DNA of 64,000 nucleotides from Elymus sibiricus (Eukaryota; Streptophyta; Magnoliopsida; Poales; Poaceae). Shown in pieces: positions 11,566-22,492 of the stretch (position 1 is its first letter; every line of letters starts with the position of its first letter). The stretch covers positions 83,663,895-83,727,894 of the forward strand of contig CM077676.1 of NCBI GenBank assembly GCA_039707655.1, written 5' to 3'. The position numbers were made by a program, and so were the translations under genes. The notes below the pieces were generated by a model. The model was not told the DNA's origin and made no database searches. It worked only from the letters and a program-made list of their open reading frames with translations.

Positions 11566-11836
11566 TTAGTCCCGGTTCGTAAGGGCCTTTAGTCCCGGTT
11601 CAATAACTGGCACTAAATGGTCGGGACTAAAGGCCCCCCCCCTTTTAGTCCTGGTTCGTCACGACCCGGGACCAAAGGCCCACCACTGGCACGAGCCCGC
11701 GCCGGGGGCTGGGGGGCCTTTAGTCCCGGTTGGTAACACCAACCGGGACTAAAAGGTCCACGTGGCACGAGCCCGCGCCGGGGGCTGGGGGGCCTTTAGT
11801 CCCGGTTGGTAACACCAACCGGGACTAAAAGGTATA
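11566..11836. repeat. Left subterminal repeats of CACTA-1
   Basis: This block has repeated CCTTTAGTCCCGGTT motifs and their reverse complements, several paired as short hairpins (CCCGGTTGGTAACACCAACCGGG). It includes a tandem duplication of about 76 bp containing GGCACGAGCCCGCGCCGG (11687-11836). Such motifs are the usual binding sites of CACTA accessory proteins. Confidence 0.9.
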
Positions 11837-12107
11837 GGGGTTTAGGGGTTTGTGTTTTATTTTTCCTTTTAATTTTGTGTTTTCCATTTAAGTCTTTTTT
11901 TTTTGCGAGAAATTCTTTTTCATTTCAAACATATTTTACGCTACTACATACATACTGTACACGTCATGCATATATAAATAGAATTTCTTGTAGCCAATCA
12001 TATATATATCATAGAATTTCTCGTACGACCATATGCGCATACACATATATATATACAATTTGGTATATACAATTTCTCCTACAATTTGTAGATAATTACA
12101 TGCATGC

Positions 12108-12245
12108 AAAAGCAGGATTTTTGGGATGTATGACCTGGTCAACCAAAAATCCCGCAATTTGTAGACCAAAAATCCCGCAATTTATTCAGCCGTGTAATGG
12201 TATACTCCTTTGGGATCTATGACCTGGTCAACCAAAAATCCCGCA
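12108..12245. repeat. Partial duplications of the last exon sequence
   Basis: The segment reading AAAAATCCCGCAATTT, with or without GACCTGGTCAACC, occurs three times (near 12116-12146, 12165-12184 and 12221-12250). The right-hand copy is the coding one, and the others follow the stop codon. Confidence 0.75.
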
Positions 12246-15200
12246 ATTTCCTCTTGAAGTGCTCGTATGCGGTCCGTTGGTAGGAGCTTTTCCCGCATCT
12301 CCCTCAGCTTTAAAGAAGGAGATCAAGATGAATATATTAGTTATGTGTATATATATTATATCATGATAAAAAAAATTGTGGATAGTGTTCTGGCAAACAT
12401 ACCCAAAGTTGTCTATCAGATCTGCTCCCTTCGGACGTCGAAATGCGAATGTTCTCGCAAACGTAGTATGCACATAAATTATTCCCCGACGCCTGACTCA
12501 TGCACTTTACGAGAATAGAATTCAATCAGATAATAATTAATCAAGCATGATAATGGTATTGAAACTAGAATTAAAGAGATGCGCGGACACGTAGCTAGTA
12601 CTACTTAATTACGTACCCTGGGTCGCACCCATTTCAGCTGTTGTTTCCATGCGCCTGGGACCTGTTTGATGAAGCTTTGCCAAACCCTGCCCGGCAAAGA
12701 AAATGAATAAAGGAGTTATTAATTAGTTGATATCAGGAAATGAAATAAAGAGCTGGCTGACATAGTGCGATAATGATTGAAATTACCTGTCGACCATCCC
12801 CTTCACGATTAAGTACTCTTTAGGTTCTTTAAGTAGTGAGTCCAGTACTTTAACTTTTCCCTCGTCAACTTCAATGATTAGCAGGATCCAGTGGAAACTG
12901 CATGCGCACACGTTTGTATAATTAAGCGGGCATGTGCATAACTCATCAACTACACTTATTAACGTCTAGTAAGCAAAATAGAATTTGTAGTACAAGACAG
13001 TAACACTCACCCGAAGTTGTAAGGAAATACTATTTCTGGTTGGGTATTTAGTTGCTTCAAAAACTCTAGCAAGTACTTCTCTGTCTCTTTTGGGTGACGT
13101 GACCACACCTCTTCATTAATGGTATTTGGGTCAATGAACCCAATGCCATAGCGTCCATCTCTTTTCATTTCATAAATCTTCATTCTGCATAATACCACAG
13201 AAAAGAATATAGTGAGGATAATTACAGGCAACGAACGAGCACAGCTAGAGACTTAACTTACAGAAAGAAATCACTTACAGACAATAGCAACTCACGAGAG
13301 ATTTGTCGAGTGCGTCTTGATTGAATAACTGAAACAATTCTTGAAACTCAACCCACAAATCTTTTGCATGGAAGTAATGCTCTTCCTTGACTTTCACCAT
13401 GAGGGAATCTCGCCCCTTCTTGACTTCTCTCAGGTACCAGTCATGCAAATTGCGCATTCTCGTTGATAGATTCTCGACCTCCCTGACCAGATCTTGGCCG
13501 GGGACATATTTCCATGCTACTTCGTGATCTTGAATTTTGGGGAGTTCCTCGATGCCTAGGAGTTGTTCAACAGTGACACCGGCCTCTCTAGCCATCTGTC
13601 TATGAGCGTCGGTTATTACCGGCTGATCGGCGGTACTCACACCATGTGATTGTACAATGAGCGGGGGGATCGATTGCACTGCCTGTTCTCCCAGCTGGGG
13701 AACAGTTTTCCCGCATTTACTACTCCTTCCTTGGCTCGAGCTCGACTCCTTATCTTTTTGTGCCACATATAACTTCTTAATACAACGCTCATAGTCTGAG
13801 TCCGTCCTCTTCACAGCTGGTTGAGCATTATCAATAAAGTGTTGTATGACTTCATCAGGTATTTTCTCCTTCGGCGGGGGCTGTTTCCGTGCAAAATGGG
13901 CCTTCACTTGGGCAGCCACTTCGGCGTTGTTTTCCTCGATAGTCATCTCGTAAGCCAACTTCTTTTTGGCAGGAGGAGAGGCTTTCTTGCTTGGTGCTCT
14001 CTTCCGCTTTAGAGAAGGCTGACACACCCGAGATCGATATGGCGGACTCGCGCTGATGGGCTCCGTCTCGGGGTGGGGTTGTGGAGACGGCTGACGCGGT
14101 GGCGGACTAGCGCCGCGCTGCGTCTCGGGCAGGGTTGGAGTCGGCTGACGCGGTGGCAGACTTGGAGGAGGAGTCGGTGGCCTTGGAAACACGATGCAAT
14201 CCTTTCTCCATAGAATGATACGATGTATGGCCTCTCCCAGTGTGCGCTCCTCGTCACCTCCAGGAATGTCAAGCTCTAGCTCGTAATATCCTGACATCAC
14301 TTCATCAACCCCGACACGAGCATAGCCAGCTGGAATCGGATTGCAATGGAAGTTTGCTTCAGGGGGATTTGTTAAAGCATAGTCGTCCGCCACCTTCATG
14401 GATATGTTCTTCACTTTCATGTGTAGCTCACAAGGTGTCGTATATTTGATATCATCCACAGGGTATCTATCCAGCAGTGCATCATCGGCCGGGGTGGAAC
14501 CCACACTGCTTTTTGGCATAGATGGGACGGTTGTATCCAATGCTGGATCTGCTTGCCGCTGCCGCTGAGACGCCATTTCCTGGCTAAGTGAGTCGATCTG
14601 CTCCTGCTGCCTTAGGTAAGCGCGTTCCAACTCCGCGTGCTTTGATTCTACCAGTTGAAGGCGGTCTGCTGCCTGCTTCCTCTGCTCCTCCTGCTGCTTC
14701 CTCTGCTCCTCCTCCTGCTACTTCTTTCTCGCACGGCTTCTGTAAGTGGCGTTCCAATCCGCAAACCCCTCAAACCACGGAACAACGCCTTTGCCTCGTG
14801 TTCGTCCCGGGTGTTCAGGATTGTTCAGGGCGCGCGTAAGCTCGTCATTCTCTCTGTCGGGCTTGTACTTTCCCATTCGAGCATCTTGTATTGCAACAAG
14901 TAAAGCGTCGGAGGCTTCTTTAAGACTTGCCGGCTCCATAACCAGCCCTGTCTCTGGGTCCAACTTCCCCCCATGCGCATAAAACCAAGTCCTGCACCTG
15001 GGGGGCCAACTCAATGTAACTGGAGTGACCCCTGCAGCAATCATCTATTCCTCAGCGAGATCCCACTTAGGCCGGCCGACCTGGTAGCCACCTGGCCCCA
15101 GAGTATGGTGCCACTTTTTTTTCGCAGCATTAATCTTGTTTATTCTCGACCATTCCTTAGCTTCTTCCGATTCCTTGAACTGCACGAAATCGTCCCAGTG

Positions 15201-15946
15201 ATCTTTTGCCTTCTCCAGTGTTCCCTTGAATGCTGGAGTCTTCTTTCCGTCTGCTTGGTACTTGGCCCATATTCTTTTCTTGTGGTTGTTGAATGCTATC
15301 GCCATCTTCTTAAGAGCACTCTTCTTGACTTTCTCCCGTTCTTCATCTGTCAAATGATCTGGTAGGGTGAAATGTGCCATGAGCGATTCCCAAAGTAGAT
15401 CTTTTGCTCTTCCATCGACAAAAGTAACTCCTTGATCTCCCTTTGCTGGCTTATTCCATTCTTGAACGGAGATCGGGATTTGGTCCCTAACAATAACTCC
15501 GCATTGACGAGTAAATTTGTCCGCATTCTTTTTAGGAGCAAGCGGTTCACCGTTTTCTTTGATGGCATCGATGTTGTACTTTATGCCAGCCTGCAACCTT
15601 CTGGCCGGGCCTCGTACTGCCCTGCTTGTAGAAGATTTGCTCGATCCGGAGGGCTAAAAGAAGAAAGATCGATTCGTTAATATATATAAATCAATTAATA
15701 CATGTAATGATCACCAGAGGCCTTATATATATATACCTCGCCGGTCTTTGTTATTTGAAGAACATTTCCTTCGTCATCATTGTTGTGGCCTTCGTCTCTC
15801 CGTTCGTCTTCATCAAATATTAATACTCCCTCACCGGAATTATTAAGATATTGCGAGCCGTCATCTTCGGGTTCATTCTCATCTGGGCTCGGGGAGCGTA
15901 TGATGTCGAACATGGTCTCTTCTCCGTCTCTGCCGGTATTGTCCAT
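12182..15946 (-). pseudogene. CACTA second gene, C-terminal Ulp1 (C48) protease-like domain, two premature stops
   Basis: Seven exons can be traced with GT-AG borders and kept phase: 15737-15946, 13279-15653, 13011-13184, 12787-12897, 12617-12686, 12403-12504 and 12182-12307. The product would have an acidic N-terminus, a basic domain (exon 2 start), a Glu/Gln-rich stretch, a Pro-rich linker, and a Ulp1-like domain with FHWILLIIEV (His), KVLDSL (Asp), a Gln in CMSQASGNN, and NLCAYYVCENIR (Cys). The usual Cys-Gly is Cys-Ala here. A C48 domain is known in the second ORF of many grass CACTA elements; whether it acts on SUMO conjugates is unknown. In-frame TAG codons at 15045-15047 and 14718-14720 break exon 2. 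The TATA box at 17461-17471 is the likely promoter. The last exon could start a few bases elsewhere. Confidence 0.75.
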
Positions 15947-16029
15947 AGCTTATATTAACTAATCCAGAAGAAAGACAAAACAATTTAGTATTCAAATTAG
16001 AATGCAATCAATAAGGAAAAACTGAATCA

Positions 16030-16212
16030 TAGTAGATAATATGCATCTCGAATAATCCAGATAATATGCATCATCGAATATAATCTCGAATACATCGTCT
16101 CGAATATAATCTCGAATACATCGTCTCGAATATTATCGAATATAATCTCGAATACATCTCGAGTATTTATTATCACTAATACATCTCGAATATTATCATA
16201 TAACATCACTAG
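16030..16212. repeat. Short tandem repeats upstream of the Ulp1-domain gene
   Basis: There are many copies of AATATAATCTCGAATACATC and shorter variants (TCTCGAATATTATCGAATA). This is simple AT-rich expansion lying between two leftward ORFs. Confidence 0.85.
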
Positions 16213-16656
16213 CTAATACAGATCGAATATTATCGAAGAATCTAGTTCACTCGCGGTTCCTGAGGCGCGGGCGGTGGACACCCAAAGAGAAGGAACCATC
16301 ACAGGATCATAGCTCGGGTGAGATCCCTGAAGAACCTGCTAGGTATTGGAGAACCTGACGTCCAACGCAACCATGTAGCGACGGACGTGCTCGTCCTCCT
16401 CCCTGACACGGCGACGTACCACCTCCGCGGGGGCCGGCTACCTCCGCACCGAAAGTGGCCCACGCGACCGCCACCAAAGAAGCTCCGGGTCGACGACGGG
16501 AACCCGGTTCCTTACCAAGCTGCGCGCCCCGGATGGTAGCACCTCCCAGTGCCAGCCCGGCGGAGCCCAGTCCCGGACATGGCGCCTCTCAAGCAGGTTC
16601 TCGCTACTGAGTCGACGACGAGGATGCGGGCCGGGCATCGTAGACGTCGAGAACAA
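16213..16656 (-). pseudogene. Small conserved CACTA ORF, function unknown, two in-frame TAG codons
   Basis: One frame runs leftward from about 16638 (first ATG) or above to a stop at 16213-16215. It is broken by TAG at 16438-16440 and 16339-16341, both in the same frame. Recognisable text includes RRHVRDWAPPGWHWEV, DPELLWWRSRGPLSV and DPVMVPSLWVSTARA. Composition turns GC-rich and codon-like over this stretch, unlike its AT-rich flanks, which supports former coding. I do not recognise a domain. It may be an exon of the Ulp1-domain transcript or a separate gene; the promoter at 17461 lies upstream of both. Confidence 0.5.
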
Positions 16657-16659
16657 ATT

Positions 16660-17100
16660 CTATGCAAATTTAACATTTTTTAAATGCTTGATTGTGATTT
16701 TTGTAATTCTTTTTCACTTGATTTTGCAAATACATGACAAACTTTTGCAAATACAACATTAAGATATATATTAACATTAAAATATTATTAATACCTGGTC
16801 AACTTTTTTCTATGCAACTTTTTCCTATGCAACTTTTTTCTATAAGTATAAAAAACTAAAAAACAGGAAATCTATGCAAATTCCACCGTTCATCTACATA
16901 TACATATATACATACATTGTATAAAAAAACTAGTGAAAAAAATACTAAAAAATACATACTTATAGTGAAAAAATAATCATCTAAAACATCTAAAACATCA
17001 AAACATACATACATATATACATATATACATACATTGTATACTAGTTAATAATAATCTAAAACATATCTAGTGAAAAAAAAATCGCCGGAGGGGGCGGCGC
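16660..17100. other. AT-rich spacer, no gene
   Basis: This is low-complexity AT-rich DNA with repeated TATGCAACTTTTT and ACATACATATATAC motifs. It probably belongs to an intron or leader of the leftward transcript. Confidence 0.5.
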
Positions 17101-17391
17101 GAGCTCACAGCGGGCGAGGTCGAGGACGGCGACGGCGAGGTCGATCGAGGCCGGCGGGCGCGGGCGGCGTCGGAGAGGAGAGGCGCGGGTGGCGTCGATC
17201 GGGGAAGAGGCGCGGGCGGCGTCGGGGAGGAGGCGCGGGCGGCCGGCGTCAGGGGCGGCGTTGGAGAGGAGAGGCGCGGGCGGCGTCGGGGAGGAGGCGC
17301 GGGCGGCCGGAGTCAGGGGCGGCGTCGGAGAGGAGAGGCGCGGGCGGCGTCGGGGAGGAGGCGCGGGCGGCCGGCGTCGGGGCAGGCGGCG
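17101..17391. repeat. GC-rich minisatellite in the leader of the Ulp1-domain gene
   Basis: This is a tandem repeat of units such as GGCGCGGGCGGCGTCGGGGA and GGAGGCGCGGGCGGCCGG. All frames look Arg/Gly/Ala-rich because of the repeat, so apparent ORFs here are not genes. Confidence 0.85.
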
Positions 17392-17460
17392 GCGCAGCAG
17401 CCTGGCGGCGTCTCTGTGTTTGGCGTCGAGAGAATGGAGAGGATGGATTCGTAAGTGCCG

Positions 17461-17471
17461 CTTATATATGA
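17461..17471 (-). promoter_or_regulatory. TATA box for the leftward Ulp1-domain gene
   Basis: On the minus strand TCATATATAAG lies just downstream of the palindrome array (17475-17680) and just upstream of the leader. The same arrangement occurs at the other gene promoter (25137-25144). Confidence 0.6.
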
Positions 17472-17474
17472 AAG

Positions 17475-17680
17475 CCTTTAGTCCCGGTTGGTGGCTCCAA
17501 CCGCGACTAAAGGCCCCCCTTTAGTCGCGGTTGGAGCCACCAACCGGGACTAAAGGTGAAATTCACCCAGGCCAAGCGGCGAGAAGCCAGGCCTTTAGTC
17601 CCGGTTGGTGGCTCCAACCGGGACTAAAGGGGGCCTTTAGTCGCGGTTGGAGCCACCAACCGGGACTAAAGGCCTGGCTT
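17475..17680. repeat. Two long hairpins made of CCTTTAGTCCCGGTT motifs, internal copy
   Basis: Hairpin 1 has arms 17475-17513 and 17518-17556, which are exact reverse complements (39 bp) around a CCCC loop. Hairpin 2 has arms 17584-17630 and 17634-17680 (47 bp) with one mismatch. The motif is the same as at the two CACTA-1 ends, although this block is 6 kb from the left end. Confidence 0.95.
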
Positions 17681-18206
17681 CCCGTGTCGAATGTTTAGTC
17701 CCACCTCGCTAGTTGAGAGGAGCTCGCAGTGGTTTATAAGCCCCGCCGCGGCTACCGTGTCGAGCTCCTCTATAAGCAGGCCTTTGTGGGCCTACCGAAC
17801 TTGTGCTGCCCTGTGGGGCCTATTGGGCCGTGCGGGCCTGCATCCTGGTCCAACTAGCGGTTGGGTTTCTAGTCGTATGCAGGCCGTGGCGGCCCAGTAG
17901 GCGGGCTTTTTTTTTCCATTTTTTTGCTTTATTTATTTTCTTTTGTTTCTACTTACAGCCAAATATTTAGAGTTTCTGAGTGAATCTTTTTGCTTTAGGT
18001 CACAAAAATTATAAACTTTCTGTTAGTGCCAGTACTTTTCAAATTTGAATAGTTTAAATTTGAATTATTTGAAATTTGTGTGAATCACTAGTTTGTGAAT
18101 AACTTTACTTCAAAAATAGATTTATCAGTCATTCTTTTTTCTGCTGTTTAATATTAGTGTGTTTTATCATTATATTCAATTTGGTAATTCTTAGGTTATT
18201 TTAAAA
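17681..18206. other. Interior of CACTA-1 without recognised genes
   Basis: A GC-rich stretch with GTTTATAAGCCCCGCC (a TATA-like signal, plus strand, near 17731) is followed by a T-rich tract and AT-rich DNA. No ORF with a recognisable domain is present. Confidence 0.5.
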
Positions 18207-18814
18207 AATGAAAATGCCTTTGTAACAGATGAGTTTTCGTCCGAAACCCTGATACTTCGAAAGAGATTGTCCATTTTGTACACGAAGTGCATCCAGTTTT
18301 TGCCGTAACCCTCTCAACTTTTTAGCACATGCTATGTGGGTGAAATGATGATACCATGCCAACTTTCAACCTTTTCAGAGTTCATTTGTAGTGCTTTTCA
18401 ATTTCAGGGTCATTTAGCTCAAAAAATTCATTAAATGCATGAAAAATAGCGAATGAAGTCAGAAAGGGTTGAAAATTGATGATGTGGCTTTGAATGGTGC
18501 ATGTTGAACTCACAAAATGTCTGGAGTTGAAATAAGTTAAAAAAATGAAATGACTTTGTAACAGATGAGTTTTCGTCCGAAACCCTGATATTTCGAAAGA
18601 GATTGTCCATTTTGTACACGAAGTGCATCCAGTTTTTGCCGTAACCCTCTCAACTTTTTAGCACATGCTATGTGGGTGAAATGATGATACCATGCCAACT
18701 TTCAACCTTTTCAGAGTTCATTTGTAGTGTTTTTCAATTTCAGGGTCATTTAGCTCCAAAAATTCATTAAATGCATGAAAAATAGCGAATGAAGTCAGAA
18801 AGGGTTGAAAATTG
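18207..18814. repeat. Direct repeat of about 270 bp
   Basis: Units 18207-18478 and 18544-18814 are almost identical (for example TTGTAACAGATGAGTTTTCG and GATGATACCATGCCAACTTT in both), separated by 65 bp. It lies downstream of the transposase stop codon. Confidence 0.9.
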
Positions 18815-18970
18815 CATCCAGTCCTTAAAGATATATTTCTTCGCCTTTCAAATGCCAGAACACATATATACCCTAACTATTACAAAGATTCCATCCGGTT
18901 TGTCCGAAGTGGGACTTTCGAGATAAGTCCGGAAACTCACTAGAGAAGAAAGTGATGACGGTGAAGCCGG

Positions 18971-21900
18971 TCACATCCCAGAGTGGGATCTTTGGGTATA
19001 AAACTTTTTCTTCGCGTGTGTCCCTTTGTGACGTAACCATGGACAATCTTCATCATTTAACAGGATGCTTGGGTCAATCTTCACTGTGAAGGGAGCAATT
19101 TCATGAAACTTTTCATAATCTTCTGACATGTCTGTCTTGTCCTCCACTCCCACGATATTTCTTTTCCCTGAAAGAACTATGTGGCGCTTTGGCTCATCGT
19201 ATGATGTATTCGCTTCCTTATCTTTTCTTTTTCTCGGCTTGGTAGACATGTCCTTCACATAGAAAACCTGCGCCACATCATTGGCTAGGACGAATGGTTC
19301 GTCTGCGTACCCAAGATTGTTGAGATCCACTGTTGTCATTCTGTACCGTGGGTCTTCCTTTACGCCACCTCCTGACAGATTGACCCATTTGCAGCGAAAC
19401 AAAGGGACCTTCAATTCACGTCCATAGTCAAGTTCCCATATCTCCTCTATGTAACCATAATATGTGTCCTTTGGCCTATTGGTGTTTGCTGCATCAAAGC
19501 GGACACCACTGTTTTGGTTGGTGCTCTTTTTATCTTGGGCGATCGTGTAAAATGTATTCCCATTTATCTCGTACCCTTTGAAAGTCAATATAGTCGAAGA
19601 TGGTAACTTGGACAGCAAGTACAGCTCATCTCCAACACTGTCGTCATGCATGAGACGTGTCTGCAACCAACCGCCGAAAGTCCCCGTGTGTTCACATGTA
19701 ATCCAGTCGTCAGACTGCTCCGGGTGTTTGGAGCATAGAATATTCTTGTATTCGTCGATATACGGAGCCACCAAGCTGGAATTTTGTAGAACTGTGTAGT
19801 GTGCTTGCGCCCAAGAATGCCCGTCCATACATATTACTTGGTCCTTTCCTAGCGTGCCTTTTCCACCAAGTCTGCCCTCATGTCGCGATTCGGGAACACC
19901 AATCGGCTTAAGGTCAGGAATAAAGTCAACGCAAAACTCAATGACCTCCTCTGTTTCATGGCCCTTGGAGATGCTTCCTTCTGGCCTAGCACGGTTATGA
20001 ACATATTTCTCTAAGACTCCCATGAACCTCTCAAAGGGGAACATATTGTGTAGAAATACAGGACCCAGAATGGCAATCTCTTCGACTAGGTGAACTAGGA
20101 TGTGCGTCATGATATTGAAGAAGGATGGTGGGAACACCAACTCGAAACTGACAAGACATTGCACCAAATCATTCTGTAACCTTGGTAGGATTTCTGGATC
20201 GATTACCTTCTGAGGGATTGCATTGAGGAATGCACATAGCTTCACAATGGCTAATCGAACGTTGTCCGGTAGAAGCCCCCTCAATGCAACCGGAAGCAGT
20301 TGCGTCATAATCATGTGGCAGTCATGAGACTTTAGGTTCTGGAACTTTTTCTCTGCCATATTTATTATTCCCTTTATATTCGACGAGAAGCCAGACGGGA
20401 CCTTCATACTGAGCAGGCATTCAAAGAAGATTTCCTTCTCTTCTTTGGTAAGAGCGTAGCTGGCAGGACCTTCATACTGCTTTGGATGCATGCCGTCTTT
20501 TTCGTGCACATGTTGCTGGTCCTCCCGTGCCTCCGGTGTATCTTTTGTCTTCCCATACACGCCCAAGAAGCCTAGCAGGTTCACGCAAAGATTCTTCGTC
20601 ACGTGCATCACGTCGATTGCAGAGCGGACCTCTAGGTCTTTCCAATAGGGTAGGTCCCAAAATATAGATCTCTTCTTCCACATGGGTGCGCGTCCCTCAG
20701 CGTCATTCGGAACAGATTGTCCGCCAGGACCCTTTCCATAGATTACTTGTAAATCCTTGACCATATCAAGTATGGCATCACCAGTACGGAGGGCGGGCTT
20801 CTTCCGGTGATCTGCCTCACCTTTGAAATGCTTGCCTTTCTTTTTTAAGAGATGGTTGGTCGAAAGAAATTGACGATGTCCCAGGTACACATTCTTCCTG
20901 CATTTGTCCAAATATATACTTCCGGTATCATCTAAACAGTGCGTGCATGCGTGGTATCCCTTGTTTGTCTGTCCTGAAAGGTTACTAAGAGCAGGCCAAT
21001 CATTGATGGTTACAAACAGCAACGCATGTAGGTCAAATTCCTCCTGTTTGTGCTCATCCCACACACGTACACCTTCTCCATTCCACAGCTGTAAAAGTTC
21101 TTCAACTAATGGCCTTAGGTACACATCAATGTCGTTGCCGGGTTGCTTAGGGCCTTGGATGAGCACTGGCATCATAATGAACTTCCGCTTCATGCACAAC
21201 CAAGGAGGAAGGTTATAGATACATAGAGTCACGGGCCAGGTGCTATGATTGCTGCTCTGCTCCCCAAAAGGATTAATGCCATCTGCACTTAAACCAAACC
21301 ATACGTTCCTTGCGTCACCTGCAAAGTCCCCCCACCTTCTCTCGATTTTTCTCCACTGCGACCCGTCAGCGGGTGCTCTCAACTTCCCGTCTTTCTTACG
21401 GTCTTCTTTGTGCCATCGCATCAACTTGGCATGCTCTTTGTTTCTGAACAGACGTTTCAGCCGTGGTATTATAGGAGCATACCACATCACCTTGGCAGGA
21501 ACCCTCTTCCTGGGGCGCTCGCCTTCAACATCACCAGGATCATCTCGTCTGATCTTATACCGCAATGCACCGCATACCGGGCATGCGTTCAAATCCTCGT
21601 ACTCACCGCGGTAGAGGATGCAGTCATTAGGGCATGCATGTATCTTCTGCACCTCCAATCCTAGAGGGCATAGAACCTTCTTTGCTTCGTACGTACTGTC
21701 GGGCAATTCGTTATCCTTTGGAAGCTTCTTCTTCATTATTTTCAGTAGCTTCCCAAATCCGTTGTCAGATACACCATTGTCTGCCTTCCATTGCAGCAAT
21801 TCCAGTGTGGTACCGAGCTTTGTGTTGTCATCTTCGCAATTTGGGTACAACCCTTTTTTGTGATCCTCTAATATGCGATCGAACTTCAACTTCTCCCTTT

Positions 21901-22294
21901 CACTTTGGCATTGTCTCTTTGCATCAACAATGACCCGGCGAAGATCATCATCGGGCACATCGTCTGGTTCCTCTTGATCTTCAGCTTCCCCCGTTGCAGT
22001 ATCACCGTATTCAGGGGGATAGTTGTCATCATCCTCTTCTTCTTCGTTGTCTTCCATCATAACCCCTCTTTCTCCGTGCTTGGTCCAAACATTATAGTGT
22101 GGCATGAAACCCTTCTCAAGCAGGTGGACGTGAAGGGTTTTCAAGTTAGAGTAATACTTCGTATTCTCACAGACAAGGCATGGACAATACATAAAACCAT
22201 TCTGCTTGTTTGCCTCAGCCACTTCGAGAAATTTATGCAGGCCCTCAAGATACTCGGAGGTGCGTCGGTCACCGTACATCCATTGCCGGTTCAT
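18971..22294 (-). CDS. CACTA transposase, TNP2/TNPD type (intact, 1107 aa)
   Basis: This single open frame starts at an ATG just after a splice-acceptor-like CAG. Residues 1-75 look like the transposase-associated domain (MNRQWMYG, YCPCLVC). A Cys cluster follows (ACPNDCILY, ACPVCGALRY at 220-246), then the core Transposase_21 region at about 280-570 with DGINPFG (338-344) and SAIDVMH (558-564), whose Asp residues are candidate catalytic residues. A region resembling DUF4218 lies at about 650-780 and a DUF4216-like region at about 940-1015. The size is normal for the family. The protein would bind the element ends and cut CACTA DNA in the nucleus. There is no stop or frameshift, unlike every other long gene in the window. 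Confidence 0.93.
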   Translation of the reverse strand: MNRQWMYGDRRTSEYLEGLHKFLEVAEANKQNGFMYCPCLVCENTKYYSNLKTLHVHLLEKGFMPHYNVWTKHGERGVMMEDNEEEEDDDNYPPEYGDTATGEAEDQEEPDDVPDDDLRRVIVDAKRQCQSEREKLKFDRILEDHKKGLYPNCEDDNTKLGTTLELLQWKADNGVSDNGFGKLLKIMKKKLPKDNELPDSTYEAKKVLCPLGLEVQKIHACPNDCILYRGEYEDLNACPVCGALRYKIRRDDPGDVEGERPRKRVPAKVMWYAPIIPRLKRLFRNKEHAKLMRWHKEDRKKDGKLRAPADGSQWRKIERRWGDFAGDARNVWFGLSADGINPFGEQSSNHSTWPVTLCIYNLPPWLCMKRKFIMMPVLIQGPKQPGNDIDVYLRPLVEELLQLWNGEGVRVWDEHKQEEFDLHALLFVTINDWPALSNLSGQTNKGYHACTHCLDDTGSIYLDKCRKNVYLGHRQFLSTNHLLKKKGKHFKGEADHRKKPALRTGDAILDMVKDLQVIYGKGPGGQSVPNDAEGRAPMWKKRSIFWDLPYWKDLEVRSAIDVMHVTKNLCVNLLGFLGVYGKTKDTPEAREDQQHVHEKDGMHPKQYEGPASYALTKEEKEIFFECLLSMKVPSGFSSNIKGIINMAEKKFQNLKSHDCHMIMTQLLPVALRGLLPDNVRLAIVKLCAFLNAIPQKVIDPEILPRLQNDLVQCLVSFELVFPPSFFNIMTHILVHLVEEIAILGPVFLHNMFPFERFMGVLEKYVHNRARPEGSISKGHETEEVIEFCVDFIPDLKPIGVPESRHEGRLGGKGTLGKDQVICMDGHSWAQAHYTVLQNSSLVAPYIDEYKNILCSKHPEQSDDWITCEHTGTFGGWLQTRLMHDDSVGDELYLLSKLPSSTILTFKGYEINGNTFYTIAQDKKSTNQNSGVRFDAANTNRPKDTYYGYIEEIWELDYGRELKVPLFRCKWVNLSGGGVKEDPRYRMTTVDLNNLGYADEPFVLANDVAQVFYVKDMSTKPRKRKDKEANTSYDEPKRHIVLSGKRNIVGVEDKTDMSEDYEKFHEIAPFTVKIDPSILLNDEDCPWLRHKGTHAKKKFYTQRSHSGM

Positions 22295-22492
22295 CTGCGT
22301 GCATTATATAATTAAGTGTATCAAAAACCATTACAGAACATCATGAATAGAGAAGTGACTAAATTAATACAAGTTCATCATCACATTAAAACCAAAGTAC
22401 AGTCGTGATCAAATGTTATTACTGAAAAAATAAATACATAAAGTTCATACATATATAGTTCTCATAGAACAACATGTAGCTCTCTAGAGCAT

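Noticed and set aside
17070..17524. Arg/Gly-rich ORFs
   Set aside because: They are translations of a GC-rich minisatellite and of terminal-type palindromes; all frames look alike.
19578..21933. Plus-strand ORFs across the transposase
   Set aside because: They are antisense shadows of the minus-strand TNP2 gene.
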